Assembly (NCBI GenBank): GCA_014983025.1
Contig: JADCLP010000001.1
Span: forward strand, 434,001-498,000
Direction: 5' to 3'
Source of the DNA: Erythrobacteraceae bacterium E2-1 Yellow Sea
GTDB taxonomy: Bacteria; Pseudomonadota; Alphaproteobacteria; Sphingomonadales; Sphingomonadaceae
Length of the DNA: 64,000 nucleotides
Shown here: positions 7,866 through 17,438 of the stretch, in pieces
Layout of the letters: each line of letters begins with the position of its first letter
How positions within the stretch are numbered: position 1 is the first letter of the stretch
The notes under the pieces: model-generated
Told to the model about the DNA's origin: nothing
Database searches by the model: none
What the model saw: only the letters and a program-made list of their open reading frames with translations
Position numbers and translations under genes: made by a program

Positions 7866-10067
7866 ATGAAATCGCGTCTGCTGACCACTGCTGCTTCCAC
7901 CATTCTGGGTGCCACCCTTCTTTCAGGCTGCACCACCACCTATAATGACGGCATGGAAACAACCACTGCCGTACCTGCCGCTGCCATCCCAGCTGGCACA
8001 GGCTATTTCGCCGCAGACAGCACCCTGCCCTTCCACGCGCCCGATTTCACGAAAATCAGCGAAGATGATTATATCCCGGCCTTTGAACAGGGCATGGCGA
8101 TACAGCAGGCAGAAGTGCAGGCGATCATCGATAATCCCGCCGCACCCACCTTTGAAAACACCATTGTCGCGCTTGAAAAATCCGGCCGCATGCTGGGCCG
8201 TGTCGCCACAGTGTTCTTTGCCCTGACCGGTTCTAACACGACTGACCGGCTGGATGAAATCAACGCTGAAATCAGCCCGCGCCTGTCTGCCCATGGTGAC
8301 AGTATCAACCTGAACCCCGCATTGTTTGCCCGGGTCAAAGCTGTTTATGACAATCGCGCCGCCATGAGCATGACGGTGGAAGATGCCAGGCTGCTGGAAG
8401 AAACATATAAGGGCATGGCCCATGCTGGTGCCTTGCTGACCGATGCACAGCGTGAACAGGTAAAGGCAATCAATACAGAATTGTCGACCATAACAACTGA
8501 ATTTGGCCAGACTTTGCGCGCGGCCACTGTCGAAAATGCCTTGATCGTGGACAGCGCGGATCAGCTGGCTGGCCTGAGCGATGCGGAAATCTCTGCCGCA
8601 GCTAAGCTGGCGGCGGAAAAGGGTCATGAAGGCAAATTTGCCATCGCCCTGCAGAACACCACCCGCCACCCGCAAATGCCGGGCATGACCGACCGTGACA
8701 CGCGTGAAAAACTGTTCTGGGCCAGCTACCACCGCGCGGATAACGGCGGCGAGAATGACACGCGTATGATGGTGGCCCGCATTGCCAAATTGCGCGCGCA
8801 AAAGGCGGCGCTGTTCGGTGCGCCCGATTGGGCCAGCTACACCATGTACGATCGCATGGCGAAAACGCCTGCTACCGCACTGGGCTTCATGGAACAGATG
8901 GTGCCTGCGCTTGCCACCACACAGCGGCGCGAAGCTGCAGAGATCAACGCCATGATCGCGGCGGAAGGCAAGAATTTCTCTGTCCAGCCATGGGACTGGA
9001 ACACCTATGCCGAAAAGATCAAGGCTGATCGTTACGCCTTTGATGAAAGCCTGGTGAAGCCTTATTTCCAGATCGACAACGTGCTGGAAAAGGGCGTGTT
9101 TTACGCCGCCAACAAGCTTTACGGCCTGCGCTTTGAAAAACGCACCGATCTGCCTGTCTATCACCCGGATGTGACCACCTACACCGTGTTTGACCGTGAT
9201 GGCAGCGAGTTGGCCATCTTCTATTTTGACCCCTATCAGCGCCCATCAAAGCGTGGCGGCGCGTGGATGAGCAATTTTGTAGATCAAAGCCATATGTGGG
9301 GCACCAAGCCGGTGATCTACAATGTGCTGAACATTGCCAAGGCACCCGATGGCGAAGTGCAGCTGGTGGATTTCGACAATGTTGAAACCATGTTCCACGA
9401 ATTTGGCCATGCACTGCACGGCATGTTCGCCGATCAGCAATACCCCAGCCTTTCAGGAACCGCCACGGCACGAGATTTTGTGGAATATCCCAGCCAGGTC
9501 AACGAGATGTGGGCGACCTATCCCGAAGTGCTTCAACATTACGCACAGCACTACAAGACCGGCGAAACCATCCCGATGGAGCTGGTTGAGAAGATCCAGG
9601 CGGCAGCCAAATTCAATCAGGGATATGACTTTGGCGAAGTGGTGGAAGCCGCCCTGCTGGATATGAAATGGCATGCGCTTTCACCAGAGCAAGCCGCCGC
9701 GATCGATACGCCGGAAAAGGTCGATGAATTTGAACGTAAGTCCTTGAAGGAGCTGGGCCTGGAGATTGACCTGGTACCGCCACGATATCGCAGCAGCTTC
9801 TTCAACCACATCTTCTCCTCACCTGCGGGTTATTCTGCAGGCTATTATTCCTATCTGTGGACAGAGATGCTGGACAAGGACAGCCGCAAATGGTTCCTCG
9901 ACAATGGTGGCCTGACGAGGGAAAATGGCGATCATTATCGCGCCACAGTGATCAGCCGCGGTGGAACGATGGATTATTTCGACATGTTCCAGAAGTTTGC
10001 CGGCCGCCAGCCCGATGTCACACCAATGCTGGTGTCACGCGGCCTGGTTGAGGAAGATGCGGAGTAA
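7866..10067 (+). CDS. M3 family zinc metallopeptidase (Dcp-like), lipoprotein
   Basis: 733 aa from the ATG at 7866. The N-terminus is a signal peptide with a lipobox-like LLSGC, so the enzyme is probably anchored in the periplasm. The catalytic HEFGH is at 511-515 in ETMFHEFGHALHG, and the third zinc ligand and helpers are in EYPSQVNEMWA. Length and layout fit the M3A group (oligopeptidase A / dipeptidyl carboxypeptidase), which trims short peptides. The gene stands alone and converges on the ABC importer genes with no spacer: its stop ends at 10067 and the next gene ends at 10068. Dcp versus OpdA-type specificity cannot be told from sequence alone. Confidence 0.92.
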   Translation: MKSRLLTTAASTILGATLLSGCTTTYNDGMETTTAVPAAAIPAGTGYFAADSTLPFHAPDFTKISEDDYIPAFEQGMAIQQAEVQAIIDNPAAPTFENTIVALEKSGRMLGRVATVFFALTGSNTTDRLDEINAEISPRLSAHGDSINLNPALFARVKAVYDNRAAMSMTVEDARLLEETYKGMAHAGALLTDAQREQVKAINTELSTITTEFGQTLRAATVENALIVDSADQLAGLSDAEISAAAKLAAEKGHEGKFAIALQNTTRHPQMPGMTDRDTREKLFWASYHRADNGGENDTRMMVARIAKLRAQKAALFGAPDWASYTMYDRMAKTPATALGFMEQMVPALATTQRREAAEINAMIAAEGKNFSVQPWDWNTYAEKIKADRYAFDESLVKPYFQIDNVLEKGVFYAANKLYGLRFEKRTDLPVYHPDVTTYTVFDRDGSELAIFYFDPYQRPSKRGGAWMSNFVDQSHMWGTKPVIYNVLNIAKAPDGEVQLVDFDNVETMFHEFGHALHGMFADQQYPSLSGTATARDFVEYPSQVNEMWATYPEVLQHYAQHYKTGETIPMELVEKIQAAAKFNQGYDFGEVVEAALLDMKWHALSPEQAAAIDTPEKVDEFERKSLKELGLEIDLVPPRYRSSFFNHIFSSPAGYSAGYYSYLWTEMLDKDSRKWFLDNGGLTRENGDHYRATVISRGGTMDYFDMFQKFAGRQPDVTPMLVSRGLVEEDAE

Positions 10068-10808
10068 TTATCCCGTCACAAGTGCCCGCGCGCCCGGTTC
10101 CCCCAACCAGCGCGCGGATACGCCCCATACCTGCATGATATTGCCGATGGACAGCGCCTGTTCGGGCGCACCATCGGCATTCAGACGCCCCTGATCCAGC
10201 ACCAGCACACGATCGGCATGATTCATGGCCAGCGCCAGATCATGCAGCACCAGCACCACACCACGGCCCAATTGAGCGGCGGCGCGCAAGCTGGAGAGCA
10301 CTTCCAGCTGGTGATAGAAATCGAGCGCAGCCAGTGGCTCATCTGCCAGCACCCATTCGGGATCGCCCGCGAAAACGCGCGCCAGCAGGGCACGGGCCCG
10401 CTCTCCACCAGATAGTGTCGATACAGGGCGATCTTGCAGCGCGGTCATATGTGTCGCCTCAAGCGCACCAGCTATCTGTGCTTTACCATCATCGCGATGC
10501 GGCAGGCGGCCCAGCGCCACCAGGTTTCGGACTGACAAGTCCCAGGCCACTTCGCCGTCCTGTGGAAGATAACCGATGCGTTGCGCACGCAGTTGTGGAT
10601 GGATTTCCGCCAATGCGGTGCCATCCAGCGTGACAGTACCGCCATCGGGCGCAATCAACCCGGCGAGCGCCAGCAGCAGGCTGCTCTTGCCCGCACCATT
10701 GGGGCCACAAATCGCAGTGATCTGGCCGGGTTGCAGCGCGGCGGAAACGCCATGCAGCACCCCTGCCTTGCCGCGCGTCAGCGAGAGATTTTCGACGGTT
10801 AGCGTCAT
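10068..10808 (-). CDS. ABC importer ATPase, FecE/BtuD type
   Basis: 246 aa. Walker A GPNGAGKSS (about 34-42), signature LSGGERARALLARV, Walker B VLADEPLAALD and a switch His in VLHDLALAMNH are all intact. It matches ATPases of iron-siderophore, heme or cobalamin importers. It overlaps the permease gene by four bases (ATGA-type coupling), making a three-gene operon of binding protein, permease and ATPase. It would power uptake across the inner membrane; the substrate is not shown by sequence. Confidence 0.93.
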   Translation of the reverse strand: MTLTVENLSLTRGKAGVLHGVSAALQPGQITAICGPNGAGKSSLLLALAGLIAPDGGTVTLDGTALAEIHPQLRAQRIGYLPQDGEVAWDLSVRNLVALGRLPHRDDGKAQIAGALEATHMTALQDRPVSTLSGGERARALLARVFAGDPEWVLADEPLAALDFYHQLEVLSSLRAAAQLGRGVVLVLHDLALAMNHADRVLVLDQGRLNADGAPEQALSIGNIMQVWGVSARWLGEPGARALVTG

Positions 10809-11758
10809 ACCAGCCCCCGCCTCATCTTTAGCAGCAACCAGAGGAAGAAAGGCGCGCCTATGAGGCTAAGAGCGATGCCCAGCCGCAATTCGGTGACCAT
10901 GGGCAGGATACGCACCACACAATCCGCCACCAGCACCAGCAATGCCCCCGCCAATGCGCTGGGCAAGATCAGGCTCGAAGGCAGGCGATCGGTCAGCGGG
11001 CGCACCAGATGCGGCACGATCAGCCCGACAAAGCCGATAATGCCAGCCACCGCCACACTTGCCCCAACGCAAAGTCCCACACCGCCCACCAGCAGCCACA
11101 GCAGCATATCTGAACGCAGACCCATGGATCGCGCAGCCATGTCTCCCAAAGTCAGCGCATCGAGCGAGCGCGCCGCAAAACCCAGCAGGACCAGGCCCAT
11201 TGCCACTAGCGGCGCGGCCAGCGTAACATCGCCCCAGCTGCGATCTGTCAGCGCGCCGTTCAGCCACAGCACAATTTCACTCATGGCAAAGGCATTGGGG
11301 GCGAGCGTAATGGCCAGCGCGGTCAATGCGCCAGCCAGGCTGGCGATCATCAATCCCGCCAGCGTGAACAGCGCGATCCCGCCGCTGCGCCCGGCAATCA
11401 GCGCCAGCAACGCCATACCCGCTGCCCCACCCGCCAATGCAAATAATGGCAACAAATATGCGCTTGTCGCATAACCGAACCACAGGCTGGCCACCGCGCC
11501 CAATGCCGCCATCGGGGCAATGCCGAACAGGCCCGGATCAGCCAGGGGATTGCGCAGATAACCCTGCATGGCCGCCCCAGCCCCGCCTAGCCCGGCCCCG
11601 ACAATGATCGCCAACACCGCACGCGGCAGGCGCAATTCGATCAGGATCAGCATCGCATTGGGCGTGGTTTCAGGATCGACCCAAACGCGCCCCATAAGCA
11701 GCGAAAGCGGCAGAGCCAGCACCAGCAGTCCTGCAAAAACAAAGGTCGCCCGGTTCAT
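10805..11758 (-). CDS. ABC importer permease, FecCD/BtuC family
   Basis: 317 aa, strongly hydrophobic, consistent with 9-10 membrane helices. Family motifs include ELRLPRAVLAIIVGAGLGGAG, GAAMQGYLRNPLADPGLFGI and GIIGFVGLIVPHLVRPLTD near the end, where the ATPase coupling helix lies. It pairs as a homodimer in the inner membrane with the downstream ATPase. Four-base overlaps on both sides show tight translational coupling. Confidence 0.94.
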   Translation of the reverse strand: MNRATFVFAGLLVLALPLSLLMGRVWVDPETTPNAMLILIELRLPRAVLAIIVGAGLGGAGAAMQGYLRNPLADPGLFGIAPMAALGAVASLWFGYATSAYLLPLFALAGGAAGMALLALIAGRSGGIALFTLAGLMIASLAGALTALAITLAPNAFAMSEIVLWLNGALTDRSWGDVTLAAPLVAMGLVLLGFAARSLDALTLGDMAARSMGLRSDMLLWLLVGGVGLCVGASVAVAGIIGFVGLIVPHLVRPLTDRLPSSLILPSALAGALLVLVADCVVRILPMVTELRLGIALSLIGAPFFLWLLLKMRRGLV

Positions 11759-12612
11759 GCGCCAGCACGCCGTATTTCGCGCAATCGATCAGCCGCGCGG
11801 ATAATTGTCGGCCCGGCGCAATAAAGCAGCGAGGGATCGAAATGCTCAACCTGCGTATGCGCCAGAGATTCCAGCGCAGGATGGCGTTGCCCCTGCTCAC
11901 TGCCCGCCAGCAACAGCACTTCAGGCGGATCAGCCAGCATCTGTTCCAGCGCGACATGATCGGCTTGTCCCAATCCGCGCGCCGCACTGTGGCTGGCAAA
12001 GCCTGCGCGCTGCATCAATTGGGCCACCAAAGTTTGTTCGCCCGGAACAATCTGCCCCGGCTGCCACAACACGGCAGATTGATTTTTCCGCCCCATGCTT
12101 ACAGCGTCCAATTCCGCAAGCGAACTGTCAATCCGCGCCACCAGCGCCTCTCCGCGATCCGCATGGCCGGCCAGCCGGGCAATCTCGCGAACCTGTACCG
12201 CGCTTTCACCAACATCGCTGGCAATACCGAATGTTGCCACGGCAAAGCCCATATTTTCCAGAGCGCCGCGCGTCGCCGGGGCCAGAAATGTTCCCGCCAG
12301 CACAAAATCAGGGTTGAGCGCAGCCACTTCCTCCACCGTGCCGCCCGTTACTGGAAATTGCGCGGCAATGGCCGGTTCGATTGAACTGGATTGCGGGTCA
12401 ACACTGTAATGCGACAGAGCCAGCACCTGATCTGGATCGGCCACCTCTACCAGAATGGCATCTGTGCATGGGTTCAGGCTGACGAAACGTGGCTTAACAT
12501 CATCACCAACATACGGTTCATCGCTGCCGCATGCAGACAACGCAAATGCGCCAGCTACAATCAGTGGCCAGAACCTGAAACTGCCGTTCTTGCTTGGAAA
12601 TGCCGCGATCAT
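11755..12612 (-). CDS. ABC importer substrate-binding lipoprotein, BtuF/FepB type
   Basis: 285 aa from the ATG at 12612, preceded by AGAAGG. A signal peptide ends in FALSACGSD, a lipobox, so the protein is probably anchored and faces the periplasm. The body is a helical-backbone binding domain: FVSLNPCTDAILVEV at the start, GGTVEEVAALNPDFVLAG (about 95-112), then a second lobe. First gene of the importer operon. Spacing and class fit vitamin B12 or iron-chelate uptake. I looked for a cobalamin riboswitch in the 170 bp upstream and found no convincing B12 box, so the substrate stays open. Confidence 0.9.
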   Translation of the reverse strand: MIAAFPSKNGSFRFWPLIVAGAFALSACGSDEPYVGDDVKPRFVSLNPCTDAILVEVADPDQVLALSHYSVDPQSSSIEPAIAAQFPVTGGTVEEVAALNPDFVLAGTFLAPATRGALENMGFAVATFGIASDVGESAVQVREIARLAGHADRGEALVARIDSSLAELDAVSMGRKNQSAVLWQPGQIVPGEQTLVAQLMQRAGFASHSAARGLGQADHVALEQMLADPPEVLLLAGSEQGQRHPALESLAHTQVEHFDPSLLYCAGPTIIRAADRLREIRRAGA

Positions 12613-12788
12613 AATACCTTCTGGCCGTGCGATAGGGTCACACCCGGCATTGGGCAATGGCAAAGCGAACGGTCGCAAACCACCAAAGGTTAACAGCGCT
12701 GAAACCTTGAGCGGGAACCAAGCCTTAGCCCGTTTTGCATAGATGTACCTGCCCAGTCGCCAAGAACATATTTCAAGGACATAAATCT

Positions 12789-13112
12789 ATGCCGGTCAAT
12801 TTCGCCGCAGAGCGATCTGTTTCCTGCTCGCCCCTCACCCAGGTGCTAAGTTACCGGGACCATGGCAAGGCAGCCAATGACAATGCCGCCATTGCGGTTG
12901 ATGACCAGGTGATGAAAGCAGCATTGCGGCATTTTGCAGAGTATGGATTGGGTGCCGCAAGAGTTGCACGCAGCAAGGCCGAAGCCGCCTTTTTTGCCGG
13001 TGACCGTGCGCAATATGATTGGTGGCTTTCCCTGTGCCGCACGCTGGACAGGCGACTGGCCGCAAAAACAGCCAATGGGCTTGCCACTCGAGACGCACCG
13101 TTCGCACTTTGA
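12789..13112 (+). CDS. Small conserved-looking protein of unknown function
   Basis: 107 aa. The ATG at 12789 follows AAGGAC at good distance. There is no signal peptide or membrane segment. The middle has KAANDNAAIAVDDQVMKAALRHFAEYG and a helical C-terminal part rich in Ala/Arg with ARSKAEAAFFAGDRAQYDWWL. Codon use fits the genome, so it is probably a real gene. It is divergent from the importer operon and precedes the GGDEF-EAL gene. I do not recognise a family. Confidence 0.65.
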   Translation: MPVNFAAERSVSCSPLTQVLSYRDHGKAANDNAAIAVDDQVMKAALRHFAEYGLGAARVARSKAEAAFFAGDRAQYDWWLSLCRTLDRRLAAKTANGLATRDAPFAL

Positions 13113-13203
13113 ACGGAATGCTCCTGCATCGCGCCTGTGGTAAGTTTTGCGTTAACCAGACGGTGACCTCTTTACGTTACGCCTGTGCGTTATGGCGAGG
13201 ACT

Positions 13204-15153
13204 ATGCCGTTGATCAGGCTGCGTGACTGGATCACGTCACGCACACGTTCGGACACATTGTCCGAGCGGGTGAAGCGCACGCTCGTCCAGACCCTTTATA
13301 CCCAGCCCGGCAGCCTTGCCATCGGTGCCTTCAACGGTATCGCCTCCACCGCCATTGCCGCCTGGGTATCTGAGATACGCCTGCTCTATGCCGGTTGTAT
13401 CATCCTGACGGTGATCGCTGTGGCACGCGTCACCGCCGCATTGGGCATGTCGCCCGATGAAGACAAGACGTCTACACGCCAGCTGGAACTGATCTATGAA
13501 ATCGGCGCCTTCAGCTATGCCTTCTTGCTGGGCGCCATTTCCGCCATCACAGTTGTCTATGAAGCAGGGGCCGCGGTTGAAGTGCTGATGATCGCCAATG
13601 CCGTGGGCTATGGTACGGGTATCTGTGCGCGCAATGCGGGCAGCCCCACCATCGCTTTTGGCCAGCTGACACTGGTCTGCTTGCCCATCATGGGTGCAGC
13701 ATTGTGGATCGGATCACTCCCTTACCTCGCCCTTTTCGTCACTATCCTGCTGTTGATCCCGGCGATGATGTCGATCACGCTCAAGGTCTTTACTGTCTTG
13801 CGCGATTCCATCTCGGCAGCCGAAACCAGCGCAAAACTTGCCGAAAAAATGCAGGCCCTCGCCCGTACAGATGTCGTGACCGGTCTCGCCAACCGTGCAG
13901 GCCTGAACCACGAAATGGTGGAAACCATGATGAGTGCCCCACCAGGCCAGCAAATTGCGCTGGTGTGGATCGATCTCGACCGCTTCAAGGAAGTGAATGA
14001 CCTTTTGGGCCATCCCGTGGGCGATCGGGTACTGGCTGAAGTTGCACACCGCCTGCAGGATGTATCGCCTGAAAATTCAACTGTCGCTCGCTTTGGTGGC
14101 GATGAATTCATCGTTTTTGCACCGGTCGCAGACCGCAAGGAAAGCGAGAAGATCGCGAGCGAAATCCACGCGGAAATCATGCGGCCGATCCGCATTGAAG
14201 GCGATCGGCTGGAAGTGCGCGCATCATTGGGTGTGGCGCTGATGCCAGATGATGGCAAGGATGCCGATACGCTGATGCAAAGCGCGGATCTGGCACTGTA
14301 TCATGCCAAGGTAGGCGGTCGGGCACAGACCCGCTTCTTCGATGTATCGATGACACGCGATCTGGTGCGGCGCCGTGAAATTGAAGATGAATTGCGCGCC
14401 GCAATCCAACGCGATGAACTGACGCTGTTCTACCAACCGATTGTTGACCTGGAATCGGGCCATATTCGTTCATTTGAAGCACTGGTGCGTTGGTTCCACC
14501 CCGAAAAGGGCGAATTGCGACCGGACGAATTCATTCCGGTGGCTGAAGAATCCGGGGTGATCGTTACATTGGGCAACTGGATTACCGCCCAGGCCGCACG
14601 AGCCGCAGCCAAATGGCCTGAAGATGTGACAGTGGCGGTCAACCTTTCCCCGCTGCAGATCCGCGCTCCGGGTGCCGCCCTGGGCATTCTCAATGCCTTG
14701 CGCGAAGCAGGATTGCATCCGTCGCGGTTGGAGCTGGAGGTGACTGAGAGCACCTTCATGGAAGATAACCATGCCACCGCTGCCTTTATTGAAGAACTGT
14801 CCGAAAAGGGCGTGAGGTTCGCGCTGGATGATTTTGGTACGGGCTATTCCTCGCTTGGCTATATCAACACCTTCCCCTTTAAAAAGATCAAGGTGGACCG
14901 CAGTTTCGTTTCCGGGCCAAATGTTGGCCGCAAGAGTGATGCCATCATACGCGCTGTGGCCGAAATGGGCACCACGCTGGAAATGGAAATCGTGGCTGAA
15001 GGGTTGGAAACAATCGACCAGGTCCATGCCGTGCGCGAAGCCGGGTGTACTCTGGGGCAAGGCTATTACTTCAGTCGGGCGGTGCCCGATTACCTGGCAG
15101 CCATGTTGCTGGCACAGGAACGCGGGCCTGACGTAGCGACCCGCAGCGCATAA
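13204..15153 (+). CDS. Membrane GGDEF-EAL protein (c-di-GMP turnover)
   Basis: 649 aa. The ATG at 13204 has GCGAGGA upstream and is preferred over an in-frame ATG at 13192. Residues about 40-205 are hydrophobic, roughly five or six membrane helices, a MASE-like sensor with no named match. GGDEF is intact (298-302) in RFGGDEFIVF, but the inhibitory RxxD site five residues before it is absent (SPEN). The EAL domain is complete: EAL at 425-427, AVNLSPLQIR, ELEVTEST, DDFGTGYSS, KVDRSF and EGLET, so phosphodiesterase activity is likely. It stands alone. It could tune c-di-GMP for the adhesin cluster at 53-64 kb, but that link is inference. Confidence 0.93.
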   Translation: MPLIRLRDWITSRTRSDTLSERVKRTLVQTLYTQPGSLAIGAFNGIASTAIAAWVSEIRLLYAGCIILTVIAVARVTAALGMSPDEDKTSTRQLELIYEIGAFSYAFLLGAISAITVVYEAGAAVEVLMIANAVGYGTGICARNAGSPTIAFGQLTLVCLPIMGAALWIGSLPYLALFVTILLLIPAMMSITLKVFTVLRDSISAAETSAKLAEKMQALARTDVVTGLANRAGLNHEMVETMMSAPPGQQIALVWIDLDRFKEVNDLLGHPVGDRVLAEVAHRLQDVSPENSTVARFGGDEFIVFAPVADRKESEKIASEIHAEIMRPIRIEGDRLEVRASLGVALMPDDGKDADTLMQSADLALYHAKVGGRAQTRFFDVSMTRDLVRRREIEDELRAAIQRDELTLFYQPIVDLESGHIRSFEALVRWFHPEKGELRPDEFIPVAEESGVIVTLGNWITAQAARAAAKWPEDVTVAVNLSPLQIRAPGAALGILNALREAGLHPSRLELEVTESTFMEDNHATAAFIEELSEKGVRFALDDFGTGYSSLGYINTFPFKKIKVDRSFVSGPNVGRKSDAIIRAVAEMGTTLEMEIVAEGLETIDQVHAVREAGCTLGQGYYFSRAVPDYLAAMLLAQERGPDVATRSA

Positions 15154-16435
<1,282 letters not shown>

Positions 16436-16474
16436 TCCACTTACAAGACATATCCTCCCCAAGGAGAGCACTGA

Positions 16475-17365
16475 ATGAGCATTCTCGTAGACAAGAACAC
16501 CAAGGTCATCACGCAGGGGATGACCGGGAACACCGGCACATTCCACACGGAACAGGCTGTCGCTTACGGCACGCAAATGGTGGCTGGTGTTACGCCGGGC
16601 AAAGGCGGCACGGAACATATCGGTATTCCGCAGTTCAACACTGTTGCAGAAGCAAAGGCCGCAACCGGTGCAACCGCATCGTGCATTTACGTGCCACCGC
16701 CATTTGCCGCTGACGCAATTCTGGAAGCGATCGATGCTGAAATCGAACTGATCGTTGCTATCACCGAAGGCGTTCCCGTGCTGGACATGGTGCGGGTAAA
16801 ACGTGCGCTTGATGGTTCAAAATCGCGCCTGATCGGCCCCAACTGCCCCGGCGTGCTGACGCCCGGTGAATGCAAGATCGGCATCATGCCCGGCAAGATT
16901 TTCAGCAAGGGTTCGGTCGGCGTTGTCAGCCGTTCGGGCACGCTGACCTATGAAGCCGTGCACCAGACCACCATGGTTGGCCTGGGCCAGACCACGGCTG
17001 TCGGCATTGGCGGTGACCCGGTCAACGGCACCAACTTTATCGACGTGCTGGACCTGTTCCTGTCCGACGATGAAACCAAATCGATCATCATGATCGGTGA
17101 AATCGGCGGCTCGGCTGAAGAAGAGGCTGCTGAATTCATCAAGGAACAGGCCAAGAAAGGCCGCAAGAAGCCCATGGTTGGCTTCATTGCAGGCCGCACG
17201 GCCCCTCCGGGCCGCCGCATGGGCCATGCCGGCGCCATCGTCTCCGGTGGCCAGGGCGGCGCGGAAGACAAGATCGCTGCGATGGAAAGCGCCGGCATTC
17301 GCGTTTCCCCCTCGCCAAGCGAGCTGGGCACGACGCTCGACGCTTTGTTGAAAGAATTGGCCTGA
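16475..17365 (+). CDS. sucD: Succinyl-CoA synthetase, alpha subunit
   Basis: 296 aa, full length. It carries the phosphohistidine loop in [17 protein letters not shown] near residue 247 and the CoA-binding N-terminal fold ([15 protein letters not shown]). It makes ATP or GTP from succinyl-CoA together with SucC. The usual partner gene sucC is not beside it: mdh precedes directly, with only 39 bp between. AAGGAGAG lies just before the start. Confidence 0.97.
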   Translation: MSILVDKNTKVITQGMTGNTGTFHTEQAVAYGTQMVAGVTPGKGGTEHIGIPQFNTVAEAKAATGATASCIYVPPPFAADAILEAIDAEIELIVAITEGVPVLDMVRVKRALDGSKSRLIGPNCPGVLTPGECKIGIMPGKIFSKGSVGVVSRSGTLTYEAVHQTTMVGLGQTTAVGIGGDPVNGTNFIDVLDLFLSDDETKSIIMIGEIGGSAEEEAAEFIKEQAKKGRKKPMVGFIAGRTAPPGRRMGHAGAIVSGGQGGAEDKIAAMESAGIRVSPSPSELGTTLDALLKELA

Positions 17366-17438
17366 TCGAATGGAATGCGTCTCCTCCCCAGGGTCGCATT
17401 CCCAATTCGGTCGTCGGCAGCCATGAGGTGACCTGACC

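Noticed and set aside
7923..9164. 413-codon antisense frame
   Set aside because: Entirely opposite the M3 peptidase, His/Cys-rich as expected for a shadow of a GC-rich gene.
12613..12788. Possible cobalamin riboswitch upstream of the importer operon
   Set aside because: The gap is short and no B12-box sequence such as GCCACTG was found on the minus strand.
13204..15153. GGDEF-EAL protein as the LapD partner of the LapG-like protease
   Set aside because: It has several membrane helices and intact catalytic sites, unlike LapD, which has a periplasmic domain, HAMP and degenerate GGDEF-EAL.
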